NCBI RefSeq assembly: GCF_003129485.1
Contig: NZ_QFFG01000005.1
Location: 62,001-126,000 of the forward strand
Length of the DNA stretch: 64,000 nucleotides
Source of the DNA: Polaribacter aquimarinus
GTDB lineage: Bacteria > Bacteroidota > Bacteroidia > Flavobacteriales > Flavobacteriaceae
Direction of reading: 5' to 3'
This document shows, piece by piece, positions 28,085-36,500 of the stretch. A program made the position numbers and the translations under genes. Under the pieces are notes generated by a model that saw only the letters and a program-made list of their open reading frames with translations, had not been told where the DNA came from and made no database searches. The stretch's first letter is position 1; every line of letters begins with the position of its first letter.

Positions 28085-29368
28085 ATGAAAATTAAAGGCT
28101 TACGCTGGTGGATTATAACCCTAATCTTTATTGCCACGGTTATAAACTACATAGATAGAACCGCTTTTGCGCTATTATGGCCGCAAATGGGAGAAGATTT
28201 GGGGATGGATAAGGCAGATTATGCTATTATGTTAAACGTATTTATGGCTTGTTATGCTGTAGGTAAATTTGCATCAGGTAAATTATATGATAAAATTGGA
28301 ACAAGACTTGGTTTTACTGTTTCTATTATCATTTGGTCTGTCGCATCTGCTTTTCATGCTTTTGCAAGAGGAATTATTACTTTATCAATTTTTAGAGGGC
28401 TTCTTGGAATTGGAGAAGCTGGTAATTGGCCAGGAGCCGTAAAAAGTAATGGTGAATGGTTCCCAATAAAAGAAAGAGCTGTCGCTCAAGGTATTTTTAA
28501 TGCTGGAGCTTCTATAGGGAATGTAATTGCACCTTTTGTAATTGTATTTTTATATACTAGATTTGGTTGGAAAACCACTTACATTATCCTAGGAGCAGTT
28601 GGATTACTTTGGGTGATACCTTGGTTGTTTTTGAATAAATCAACTCCAGAAAAACATCCTTGGGTTACACAAGAAGAAAGAGATTTAATAGTGTCTGATA
28701 GAATTGATAAAGAAGAAAATACTTCAGAAAAAGCAAAAAGCTTATCTGTTGGTAAGATTCTTAGTTATAAACAATCATGGGGAGTCTTACTTTGTCGCTT
28801 TTTCATTGAGCCGATTTGGTGGTTCTTTGCAGGTTGGATGCCTATTTACTTAAATAGTAAATTTGGATTAAGTATAGAGCAAATAGCTGCTACAATGTGG
28901 ATATCTTACTTAATGGCAGCAGCAGGAAGTATAATTGGAGGTATGTTTACTGAAAAATTAATGTCTAAAATGTCTGTAGATAAATCTAGAAAAATAACAA
29001 TATCACTAGGAAGTGCCTTAATTTTAATAGCTTTTGTATGTATTATTACTTTAGTAAAAGCTGATGACTTTATGATGTTTATATACTTCGCTGGTTTGGC
29101 ATTATTTGGTTTTCAGTTTGCTATTGGAAATATTCAAACAATTTCAAGTGATTTATTTAGAGGTCCATCAGTAGGAACCTTAGCTGGTTTAGCAGGTACC
29201 GTTGCTGCAGTTTCTCCAATGATTATGAACTGGTTTGTTGGACAAATAACTGCAAATTCTTATACACCAGCATTCATTGCAATATGTGTATCAGTAATAT
29301 TTGGAGTTTTATCAATTTTGTTATTGATAAAAGAAATAGGGCCGGTAAGAAAAACAATACAAGAATAA
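28085..29368 (+). CDS. MFS transporter, ACS family (hexuronate/DEH importer)
   Basis: 427 residues and 12 predicted transmembrane helices. Anion:cation symporter hallmarks: NYIDR at 21-25, GEAGNWPGAVK near 115, and a second-half FIEPIWWFFAGWMP. It is similar in layout to ExuT and to MFS proteins in alginate loci that take up uronate monomers. It lies 14 nt after the gntR stop and 19 nt before the SDR gene. It probably moves DEH or unsaturated monouronate from periplasm to cytoplasm, matching the periplasmic PL17 lipoprotein. Confidence 0.88.
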   Translation: MKIKGLRWWIITLIFIATVINYIDRTAFALLWPQMGEDLGMDKADYAIMLNVFMACYAVGKFASGKLYDKIGTRLGFTVSIIIWSVASAFHAFARGIITLSIFRGLLGIGEAGNWPGAVKSNGEWFPIKERAVAQGIFNAGASIGNVIAPFVIVFLYTRFGWKTTYIILGAVGLLWVIPWLFLNKSTPEKHPWVTQEERDLIVSDRIDKEENTSEKAKSLSVGKILSYKQSWGVLLCRFFIEPIWWFFAGWMPIYLNSKFGLSIEQIAATMWISYLMAAAGSIIGGMFTEKLMSKMSVDKSRKITISLGSALILIAFVCIITLVKADDFMMFIYFAGLALFGFQFAIGNIQTISSDLFRGPSVGTLAGLAGTVAAVSPMIMNWFVGQITANSYTPAFIAICVSVIFGVLSILLLIKEIGPVRKTIQE

Positions 29369-29387
29369 AATAATAAAGAAAATAAAT

Positions 29388-30152
29388 ATGAGTAATACTG
29401 AAAATAAAATAGCAATTATAACTGGAGCAACAGGAGGTATAGGATTTCAAGTTTCTAGAAGATTAGGCAAAGATGGATATACTGTAATTTTAAACGGTAT
29501 AGATGATGAAGCTGGTGCCAAAAGAGTCGAAGAACTTATCGCCGAAGGAATTAAAGCGGAATATTATGGCTTTGATGTAACAAAGGAAGAAGAAGTTACT
29601 TCAAATATCAATAAGATAGGAGAAAAATATGGTAAAATCGATGTGTTGGTAAATAATGCAGGTGGTTTAGGGGGTAGATCTCGGTTTGAAGAGATGACTA
29701 CTGAATTTTATAGGTTTGTAATGGCTTTAAACTTAGATTCAACTTTTTTTGCTTCAAGAGCTGCGATACCTTTTTTAAAAAAGAGTGATAATGCATCTAT
29801 TATAAACTACACCTCAATTGCTGGATGGAATGCAGGAGGACCAGGAGCTGGAATATACGGTACATCAAAAGCAGGAGTGCATGCAATAACAAGAGCTTTA
29901 GCTAAAGATTTAGCAGAATATAGTATCAGAGTTAATGCAGTGTCTCCAGGTACAATTGATACTCCTTTTCATGCCCAAATTAAATCTACAAAACCAGAAG
30001 TGTTTGCTTCTTGGAAAAACAATATATTGTTAGGAAGATTAGGACAGCCAGAAGAGGTAGCTTCTGTTGTGGCTTTCTTAGCAAGTAAAGATGCAGCCTT
30101 CATTACAGCAGAAACTATTCAAGTTGGTGGAGGACAAGGTTTAGGAATATAG
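29388..30152 (+). CDS. Short-chain dehydrogenase, probable DEH reductase (second copy)
   Basis: 254 residues. Cofactor motif TGATGGIG at 13-20, NNAG near residue 90, catalytic Ser in NYTSIAG and the YGTSK motif. The C-terminus ends with a glycine-rich GGGQGLGI. It is a different SDR from the one at 13888, so the locus has two candidate DEH reductases that may differ in NADH or NADPH preference. Its place after the uronate-type MFS gene supports action on the imported monomer. A strong terminator follows. Confidence 0.82.
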   Translation: MSNTENKIAIITGATGGIGFQVSRRLGKDGYTVILNGIDDEAGAKRVEELIAEGIKAEYYGFDVTKEEEVTSNINKIGEKYGKIDVLVNNAGGLGGRSRFEEMTTEFYRFVMALNLDSTFFASRAAIPFLKKSDNASIINYTSIAGWNAGGPGAGIYGTSKAGVHAITRALAKDLAEYSIRVNAVSPGTIDTPFHAQIKSTKPEVFASWKNNILLGRLGQPEEVASVVAFLASKDAAFITAETIQVGGGQGLGI

Positions 30153-30180
30153 TGAAGTTAATTTTTATATTTGATTATTA

Positions 30181-30216
30181 AAGCTGTTTTGTTTGTTTCA
30201 CAAAACAGCTTTTTTC
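30181..30216 (+). terminator. Rho-independent terminator of the gntR-MFS-SDR operon
   Basis: Arms AAGCTGTTTTG (30181-30191) and CAAAACAGCTT (30201-30211) pair perfectly and are followed by a T-run. It marks the right end of the alginate locus. Confidence 0.85.
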
Positions 30217-30267
30217 TTTAAAATTTTCAGTTTTTATTAAGCTTAGTTGTATTTCTATACTGTAAAT

Positions 30268-30303
30268 AAAAAAGCCTTATCATAAATTTGATAAGGCTTT
30301 TTT
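30268..30303. terminator. Bidirectional terminator between the PUL and tRNA-Asn
   Basis: Perfect 15-bp stem (30268-30282 with 30289-30303), A-run on one side and T-run on the other, loop TAAATT. It sits just 3' of the minus-strand tRNA and would end both transcripts. Confidence 0.85.
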
Positions 30304-30304
30304 G

Positions 30305-30378
30305 CTCCCCCTCTTGGGCTCGAACCAAGGACCCTCTGATTAACAGTCAGATGCTCTAACCAACTGAGCTAAGGAGGA
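30305..30378 (-). tRNA. tRNA-Asn (GTT anticodon)
   Basis: The 74-nt minus-strand sequence folds as a cloverleaf. The acceptor TCCTCCT pairs with AGGGGGA, the D-arm has AGCTCAGTTGGTTAGAGC, the anticodon loop CTGTTAA gives anticodon GTT, and the T-loop is TTCGAGC. The discriminator is G and CCA is not encoded. Its 3' end faces the alginate locus. Confidence 0.95.
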
Positions 30379-30496
30379 GTTTGCTTCCCTGTATTTGGGA
30401 TTAGCGAGTGCAAATATATATCTTTTTACAATATCCCCAAATACTTTTTAATTTTTTTTCAATAAAAAATTTATTGTTATAATTAAATTTTAAAAG

Positions 30497-30525
30497 TTGA
30501 TTAACAACTAAAAATTGTATTTTTG
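30497..30525 (+). promoter_or_regulatory. Promoter of odhA
   Basis: TTG (30497-30499), an 18-nt spacer and TATTTTTG (30518-30525) match the Bacteroidota sigma promoter. The odhA start lies 38 nt downstream. Confidence 0.65.
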
Positions 30526-30563
30526 TTGGTTCCAATTGCTTACAAGAAAGCAAAGACTAAACT

Positions 30564-33296
30564 ATGGACAAATTTTCGTTTTTAAACGCAGCACATACAG
30601 GCTATATTGCCGATTTATACGATAAGTATTTACAAAATCCAGATGCTATTGAACCAAGTTGGAGAAGTTTTTTTCAAGGTTACGATTTAGCAAATGAAAA
30701 CTATTCTTTAAAGGATGATGAAGATTCGATAGAAATCCCTCAAGAAGTTCGTAAAGAATTCTTAGTAGTAGATTTAATTAATGGCTATAGAACTCGAGGG
30801 CACTTATTTACAAAAACAAATCCTGTTAGAGATAGAAGAAAATATCATCCTACTTTAGCTATTGAAAACTTTGGATTATTTAAAGAAGACTTAGATAAAG
30901 AGTTTTCTGCAGGAGAAGTTTTAGGAATTGGTAAAGTAAAACTCTCAAAAATAATCGAGCATCTACAACGAATTTATTGTGATTCTATAGGTGTTGAATA
31001 TACATATTTACGTAATCCAGAAAAATTAAAATGGTGGCAAGATCGCTTAAATGAAAATGATAATCATCCTAATTATTCTGTTGAGTCTAAAAAATACATT
31101 TTAGGTAAATTAAACCAAGCTGTTACGTTTGAAAGTTTTCTACAAACTAAATACGTTGGACAAAAACGTTTTTCTTTAGAAGGAGGAGAAACTCTAATTC
31201 CTGGTATTGCTGTAATGTTAAGAGATGCAGCAGAAAAATATGGAGTTAAAGAATGTGTTTTAGGAATGGCTCATAGAGGTCGTTTAAACACACTAGTAAA
31301 TATCTTTAAAAAACCAGTAAGAGAACTTTTTAGTGAGTTCGAAGGGAAGGATTTCGAAGATCAAGATATAGATGGAGACGTAAAATACCACTTAGGCTTG
31401 ACTTTAAGTAAAACCTATAGAGATGGAAACGAAATTAAGATGAATTTGGTGCCAAATCCATCACACCTAGAAACAGTTGCCGCTGTTGCAGAGGGAATTA
31501 CCAGAGCAAAGATTGATAGAAAATATGCTGGAGATTCTAGTAAAATTCTTCCAATAGTAATTCATGGTGATGCAGCCATTGCAGGTCAAGGAATTGCTTA
31601 TGAAGTAGTTCAAATGGCAAAATTGAATGGTTATAAAACAGGTGGAACTGTTCATATCGTAGTGAATAATCAGATTGGTTTTACAACCAATTACTTAGAT
31701 GCACGTTCAAGTACATATTGTACAGATGTTGCTAAAGTAACCTTGTCTCCAGTATTACATGTAAATGCAGATGATACAGAAGCGGTTTGTCATGCTATGG
31801 AAATGGCTTTGCAATTTAGAATGCGTTTTAAAACGGATGTTTTTATTGATTTATTAGGGTATCGTAAATATGGTCATAACGAAGGGGATGAACCTCGTTT
31901 TACGCAACCAAAATTATATAAAGCAATTTCTAAACATAAAAATCCAAAAGATATTTATGCAGCTCAATTATTAGAAGAAGGTTCTATTGATAATAATTAT
32001 GTGAAAGAAATTACTACTGAATTCAAAGAAATGTTAAACACTGAGTTTGACAATTCTAAAGAAGATAAAACTTCTAAAGTAAAAGAGTTTATGAAATCTA
32101 CTTGGGAAGGTTTCGAGAGAAAAGATAAAACAGCAATGTTAGAATCTTTAGATACATCTTACCCAATAGAGAATCTTAAACACATCGCAAAAGTGGTTTC
32201 AACTGTTCCTGAAGGGGCAAATTTTGTTAGAAAAGCACAACGTATTTTACAAGGTAGAGCAAAAATGGCATTCGAAACCAATCAATTAGATTGGGGAATG
32301 GCAGAAAATCTAGCCTATGGTTCTCTAATGGAAGAAGGTTTTAATGTGCGAATTTCTGGTCAAGATGTGGAAAGAGGTACCTTTTCTCATAGACATGCTA
32401 TTTTGCGAAATGAGGTTACAGAAGAAAGAATCAATTTATTAAATACAAATCCGAATAACAAAGGACAAATGACGATTTACAACTCGTTATTGTCTGAATA
32501 TGGTGTTTTAGGATTCGATTATGGTTATGCAATGGGTAACCCAAATACATTAACCATTTGGGAAGCACAGTTTGGAGATTTTTCAAACGGTGCTCAAATT
32601 ATGTTCGACCAATATATTTCTGCTGCTGAAGATAAATGGAAAGTTCAAAACGGAATTGTAGTTTTATTACCTCACGGCTATGAAGGACAAGGTTCTGAGC
32701 ATTCATCAGCAAGAATAGAACGTTATTTACAATTGTGTGCAGAAGATAATATGACAGTTGCCAACTGTACTACTCCTGTAAATTTCTATCATTTATTGCG
32801 TAGACAAATGAAACGCGATTATAGAAAACCATTAATTGTATTTACACCAAAAAGTTTATTACGTCATCCAAAAGCAGTAAATTCTATTCAAGAATTAGCA
32901 AATGGAGAATTCCAAGAAGTAATTGACGATTCTGTAAATGTAGATGGAGTTACAAAAATGGTATTCTGTATGGGTAAATTTTATTACGATTTACTAGCAG
33001 AAAGAGAAGAATTACAAAGAGAAGATGTTGCTTTAATTAGAATTGAGCAATTATTCCCTTTACACCAAGAGAAAATACAACAGATTATAGACAGATATCC
33101 AAATGTAACAGAATATGTTTGGGCACAAGAAGAACCAAGAAATATGGGAGCTTGGAGTTATATGTTACAGCGTTTTGAGTTGAAAAACTTAAGTGTTTGT
33201 TCTCGTAAATACTATGCAGTACCAGCAGCAGGTTCTAGTACAAGATTTAAAAAACGTCATAAAGCAGTTATCGATAGCGTTTTCGATCATAAATAA
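30564..33296 (+). CDS. odhA: 2-oxoglutarate dehydrogenase E1 component
   Basis: 910 residues, full length for the E1 family. An N-terminal segment (FLNAAHTGYIADLYDKYL) precedes the thiamine-diphosphate domains. Recognisable motifs include GMAHRGRLNTLVN, GDAAIAGQGI and YRKYGHNEGDEP in the first half, and the transketolase-like pyrimidine domain with SHRHA, LLPHGYEGQGSEHSSAR and EEPRNMGAW. It decarboxylates 2-oxoglutarate and passes the succinyl group to the E2 encoded downstream, a TCA cycle step in the cytoplasm. It has a good promoter at 30497 and is separated from odhB by a structured repeat. Confidence 0.97.
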   Translation: MDKFSFLNAAHTGYIADLYDKYLQNPDAIEPSWRSFFQGYDLANENYSLKDDEDSIEIPQEVRKEFLVVDLINGYRTRGHLFTKTNPVRDRRKYHPTLAIENFGLFKEDLDKEFSAGEVLGIGKVKLSKIIEHLQRIYCDSIGVEYTYLRNPEKLKWWQDRLNENDNHPNYSVESKKYILGKLNQAVTFESFLQTKYVGQKRFSLEGGETLIPGIAVMLRDAAEKYGVKECVLGMAHRGRLNTLVNIFKKPVRELFSEFEGKDFEDQDIDGDVKYHLGLTLSKTYRDGNEIKMNLVPNPSHLETVAAVAEGITRAKIDRKYAGDSSKILPIVIHGDAAIAGQGIAYEVVQMAKLNGYKTGGTVHIVVNNQIGFTTNYLDARSSTYCTDVAKVTLSPVLHVNADDTEAVCHAMEMALQFRMRFKTDVFIDLLGYRKYGHNEGDEPRFTQPKLYKAISKHKNPKDIYAAQLLEEGSIDNNYVKEITTEFKEMLNTEFDNSKEDKTSKVKEFMKSTWEGFERKDKTAMLESLDTSYPIENLKHIAKVVSTVPEGANFVRKAQRILQGRAKMAFETNQLDWGMAENLAYGSLMEEGFNVRISGQDVERGTFSHRHAILRNEVTEERINLLNTNPNNKGQMTIYNSLLSEYGVLGFDYGYAMGNPNTLTIWEAQFGDFSNGAQIMFDQYISAAEDKWKVQNGIVVLLPHGYEGQGSEHSSARIERYLQLCAEDNMTVANCTTPVNFYHLLRRQMKRDYRKPLIVFTPKSLLRHPKAVNSIQELANGEFQEVIDDSVNVDGVTKMVFCMGKFYYDLLAEREELQREDVALIRIEQLFPLHQEKIQQIIDRYPNVTEYVWAQEEPRNMGAWSYMLQRFELKNLSVCSRKYYAVPAAGSSTRFKKRHKAVIDSVFDHK

Positions 33297-33376
33297 GCGG
33301 CGTTAAGGATTGAAACGGCATCCTTTTTTGAAGAATATGAAAAAAAGATACAGTGGAAAGCCTGTTTAAACGCCCC
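33297..33376 (+). repeat. Structured RNA-like repeat between odhA and odhB
   Basis: Outer arms GGCGTT (33299-33304) and AACGCC (33369-33374) enclose a hairpin AAGGAT...ATCCTT (33305-33310 with 33320-33325, loop TGAAACGGC, T-run after) and a smaller hairpin around ACAG...CTGT. The core GATTGAAACGGCATCC and the later AAAAAGATACAGTGGAAAGC recur, with small changes, on the minus strand at 36229-36297. It looks like a conserved Flavobacteriia intergenic element; it may act as a partial terminator or a structured RNA. Confidence 0.6.
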
Positions 33377-33440
33377 AAAAAAAAGTAGAAAAGTAAAATT
33401 AAAAGTCAGAAAAACCTGACACAAGTAAAAATAAAAAAAC

Positions 33441-34652
33441 ATGAGTGTTTTAGAAATGAAAGTTCCTTCACCAGGAGAATCAATTACAGAAGTAGAAATT
33501 GCAACTTGGTTAGTTGAAGACGGAGATTATGTAGAAAAAGACCAACCTATTGCAGAAGTAGATTCTGACAAAGCAACTTTAGAATTGCCTGCAGAAGAAA
33601 GCGGAATTATTACTTTAAAAGCAGAAGAAGGCGATGCTGTAGAAGTGGGTGCTGTGGTTTGTTTAATTGATATGAGCGCTGCAAAACCAGAAGGCGATGC
33701 TGCTCCTGCTAAAACAGAAGCTCCAAAAGAAGAAAAGAAAGTTGAAGCTACTGCACCAAAAACAGATACCTATGCAACAGGAACTGCTTCTCCAGCAGCT
33801 AAAAAAGTGTTAGCAGAAAAAGGAATTGACGCTTCTACTGTAAAAGGAACAGGAAAAGATGGTAGAATTACCAAAGACGATGCTGTAAAAGCAGTACCAT
33901 CTATGGGAACTCAACCTGCAAATGGAACTCGTGGAACTGAGCGTAAGAAAATGTCTATGTTGCGTAGAAAAGTTGCGCAACGTTTGGTAGCTGTTAAAAA
34001 TGAAACTGCTATGTTAACTACGTTTAACGAGGTGAATATGCAGCCAATTTTTGATTTACGTTCTCAATTTAAAGAAGATTTTAAAGCTAAACACGGAGTT
34101 GGTTTAGGGTTTATGTCTTTCTTTACGTTAGCAGTTGTTAGAGCATTAAAACTATACCCTGATGTCAATTCTATGATTGATGGAGATTTTCAAATAAAAC
34201 ACGATTTTCAAGATATTTCTATAGCAGTTTCTGGACCAAAAGGTTTAATGGTGCCAGTAATTAGAAATGCAGAAAACTTATCTTTTAGAGGTGTAGAATC
34301 TGAAGTAAAACGTTTAGCTTTAAGAGCTAGAGATGGTCAAATTACGGTAGATGAAATGACAGGTGGTACGTTTACAATTACTAATGGTGGTGTATTTGGT
34401 TCTATGTTGTCTACGCCAATTATAAATCCTCCACAAAGTGGAATTTTAGGAATGCATAATATTGTAAACAGGCCCATGGCTGTTAATGGTGAAGTTAAAA
34501 TTCAACCAATTATGTATGTGGCATTGTCTTACGATCACAGAATTGTAGATGGTAGAGAATCTGTTGGTTTCTTAGTAGCCGTTAAAGAAGCTTTAGAAAA
34601 TCCTGTTGAATTGTTAATGGACAATAACCCAACAAAAGCATTAGAAATGTAA
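33441..34652 (+). CDS. odhB: Dihydrolipoyllysine succinyltransferase, E2 of 2-oxoglutarate dehydrogenase
   Basis: 403 residues. Lipoyl domain 1-75 with the lipoylated Lys44 (DSDKAT), an Ala/Pro/Lys-rich linker, a peripheral-subunit-binding domain at about 110-150 ([14 protein letters not shown]) and a catalytic acyltransferase domain with His366 in YDHRIVDG. It transfers succinyl groups to CoA. The last 14 codons, including the stop region, are nearly duplicated 1.5 kb downstream at 36127-36168, with a lipoprotein gene between the copies. Confidence 0.97.
   Translation: MSVLEMKVPSPGESITEVEIATWLVEDGDYVEKDQPIAEVDSDKATLELPAEESGIITLKAEEGDAVEVGAVVCLIDMSAAKPEGDAAPAKTEAPKEEKKVEATAPKTDTYATGTASPAAKKVLAEKGIDASTVKGTGKDGRITKDDAVKAVPSMGTQPANGTRGTERKKMSMLRRKVAQRLVAVKNETAMLTTFNEVNMQPIFDLRSQFKEDFKAKHGVGLGFMSFFTLAVVRALKLYPDVNSMIDGDFQIKHDFQDISIAVSGPKGLMVPVIRNAENLSFRGVESEVKRLALRARDGQITVDEMTGGTFTITNGGVFGSMLSTPIINPPQSGILGMHNIVNRPMAVNGEVKIQPIMYVALSYDHRIVDGRESVGFLVAVKEALENPVELLMDNNPTKALEM
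34610..34651 (+). repeat. 42-bp direct repeat, left copy (inside odhB 3' end)
   Basis: The 3' coding end of odhB, from ATTGTTAATGGACAA to GAAATGTA. It matches 36127-36168 at 41 of 42 positions; the only change is T34625 versus C36142, a synonymous Asn codon difference. Confidence 0.9.
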
Positions 34653-34978
34653 ATATTTTTTGGTTTAAGAGACATACTCAAAAAAAGGTAATTATTTACA
34701 GATATTATTTTGATAATAAAATATTTTATGGTTAGGATTTAAGAACAATATTTATTACTCTATTCAATTTAATAACTTAATAAAATTGAAAAGTAATGAT
34801 TAGAAAAAAAGAATCTTGATGTATTTAATAATTTCGACATATAATATAATTAAAAAGAACAAGATCATCAAAAGTAAGAGTACTTCTTATTTTTTTCTAT
34901 CCGAAAAATAAGAATTGTTAGTTTTTAGAACTGATTATTTAAATATAAAAAGAGATTATAAATAAAATAATATATGCC
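34653..34978. other. AT-rich intergenic stretch with one hairpin, no gene seen
   Basis: This 326-bp stretch follows odhB and has no credible coding frame. A hairpin with arms at 34884-34893 (TTCTTATTTT) and 34905-34914 may terminate odhB transcripts. The composition is even more AT-rich than its surroundings, in line with inserted DNA. Confidence 0.5.
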
Positions 34979-36097
34979 ATGAACTTAAAATATTTTATTA
35001 TTATAACTTTGATATTATTTTCTTGTTCAAGAAATGAGAACCTAATATCTAATGTTGTTAAGTTATCAGGATATGTAAAATCAGCAAAAAATATTCCTGA
35101 AGAAAATGTTAAAGTCAGTATCTCTGACTTTCAAAATTTAACTGTTTTAACAGATTCTGAGGGGTATTTTGAAATCAATAATTTGTCAAAAGGTGAACAT
35201 GAACTCATTTTATTTAAAAATAAAATCAATTCAAATTCTGATTTATTTGTTAGGAAAACTTTTAATATTTCTAGTAATTCAGATACTGTTTTAGACAATT
35301 TAATTCTTCCAAATCCAGTTTTTTTACAAAATGCTATTAATATCACTTCGTCAAGTGCGACTATTAATTGGAATAGCTCAAGTTCAGTAGGGTTTAGGGA
35401 ATACAAGCTTTATCGTCACTCTAATTCAGGGTTAGATGAGACAACAGGAAAATTAATCCATGTTACAACTGATATTAATGAAATAAGTTTTACAGATACA
35501 AACTTAAATAATTCAGAAACATATTACTATAGAATTTATGTATTAGATGAGTATGGTCAAATTGGAGGAAGTAATGTTATTAATTTTAAGACTGATGAGG
35601 TTAAAGTTATAAAGAATGGAGGTTTTGAAGATTTAATTAATGGGAAACCAGATTACTGGAACCTTGTTCCTAACAATACTAATAACCCAAAAAATACAAT
35701 AGAAATTGACAATTTAGAATTTGAAGATGGTGTATATAGTCTTAAATTTAGAAATGCAGATATTAATGGTTGTTACGAGCAATGGATAAAACAAGATATA
35801 AAAAGTGATATTCTCATAGAAGGTGCTACTTATAGATTAGTTTTCGATTACAAATCTGATTTTACATTATCTAATAATAATTCAGTTAGTATCGTAATAA
35901 GAAATTTTTCTGATTTAGATAAAAGATGGTATTTAGGTTTTGATTTTATTGATGATGGGCAATGGAGAAAAAGTATTACAGAATTTACACTACCAAATCA
36001 ATTTACTAATAATAATATTGATTTTATAATTCATTTTTGTATAAATCCTACAGGTTATTGGTGGTTAGACAATGTTTCAATTGATAGAATAAAATAA
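34979..36097 (+). CDS. Lipoprotein with CarboxypepD_reg-like, FN3 and C-terminal binding-type domains
   Basis: 372 residues with a lipobox at Cys16 (LILFSC). About 30-110 is a carboxypeptidase-regulatory-like/CNA-B-type fold (VKLSGYVKSA, SEGYFEINNLSKGEH). About 115-205 is FN3-like (SATINWNSSS, YYYRIYVLDEYG), and about 210-372 resembles CenC-type carbohydrate-binding modules (KNGGFEDLINGKPDYWN, then WWLDNVSID). No enzyme motif is seen, and the function is unknown, perhaps surface glycan binding. It is alone between two copies of the odhB 3' end, which suggests it was inserted there as a single-gene cargo. Confidence 0.7.
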   Translation: MNLKYFIIITLILFSCSRNENLISNVVKLSGYVKSAKNIPEENVKVSISDFQNLTVLTDSEGYFEINNLSKGEHELILFKNKINSNSDLFVRKTFNISSNSDTVLDNLILPNPVFLQNAINITSSSATINWNSSSSVGFREYKLYRHSNSGLDETTGKLIHVTTDINEISFTDTNLNNSETYYYRIYVLDEYGQIGGSNVINFKTDEVKVIKNGGFEDLINGKPDYWNLVPNNTNNPKNTIEIDNLEFEDGVYSLKFRNADINGCYEQWIKQDIKSDILIEGATYRLVFDYKSDFTLSNNNSVSIVIRNFSDLDKRWYLGFDFIDDGQWRKSITEFTLPNQFTNNNIDFIIHFCINPTGYWWLDNVSIDRIK

Positions 36098-36126
36098 TAT
36101 TTAGGCATGAAGTTTAAAATACAAAT

Positions 36127-36168
36127 ATTGTTAATGGACAACAACCCAACAAAAGCATTAGAAATGTA
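36127..36168 (+). repeat. 42-bp direct repeat, right copy (odhB 3' remnant)
   Basis: Near-identical copy of the odhB end (34610-34651), here followed by a TAG instead of a TAA stop. With the left copy it brackets 34652-36126. It is probably the original odhB end, displaced by an insertion. Confidence 0.9.
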
Positions 36169-36194
36169 GGCAACCATGTTGACAGATAAATATT

Positions 36195-36225
36195 AAAATC
36201 CTGAGCTTTTGCTTAGGATTTTTTT
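36195..36225 (+). terminator. Terminator, probably the original odhB terminator
   Basis: Arms AAAATCCTGAGC (36195-36206) and GCTTAGGATTTT (36211-36222), loop TTTT, followed by T. It lies just after the displaced odhB end. Confidence 0.8.
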
Positions 36226-36228
36226 GTG

Positions 36229-36297
36229 TAGCTATTTCCAGCTTTTCACTATATCTTTTTGTGAAAAACAAAAAGGATGTCGTTTCAATCTGGGCTA
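36229..36297 (-). repeat. Second copy of the structured repeat, opposite strand
   Basis: On the minus strand it carries GATTGAAACGACATCCTTTT and AAAAAGATATAGTGAAAAGC, matching the element between odhA and odhB. Here the outer arms are TAGC/CCAG (36290-36297) pairing with CTGG...GCTA (36229-36241). The closing sequence therefore differs but pairing is kept, which supports a structural role. No gene is seen in the remaining 36298-36500. Confidence 0.6.
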
Positions 36298-36500
36298 AAC
36301 TTGTTTGCTAACTTATTTACTTTCTCAGAAACAAGTGTTTTTACTTATTGACTTTTATAATAAAAATATCGAACTTCGTTAACTTCTGATGTAAGTCATT
36401 AAAAAGACATCATATCAGTATAACGTTAGCGAATTTTCAAAATAATTACTTTTTTTTAATAAATAATTTTTAATTATTTACCTTGCATCAAAAAGCTGCA

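Noticed and set aside
3135..30152. CRISPR-like reading of the regularly spaced 12-bp repeats
   Set aside because: The repeats are short palindromes with a single base between them, sit at promoters and have no spacers or cas genes.
34652..34672. TTTTTTGGTTTAAG after odhB as a possible half operator with promoter
   Set aside because: Only half of the palindrome is present and the T-run breaks the TAnnTTTG spacing.
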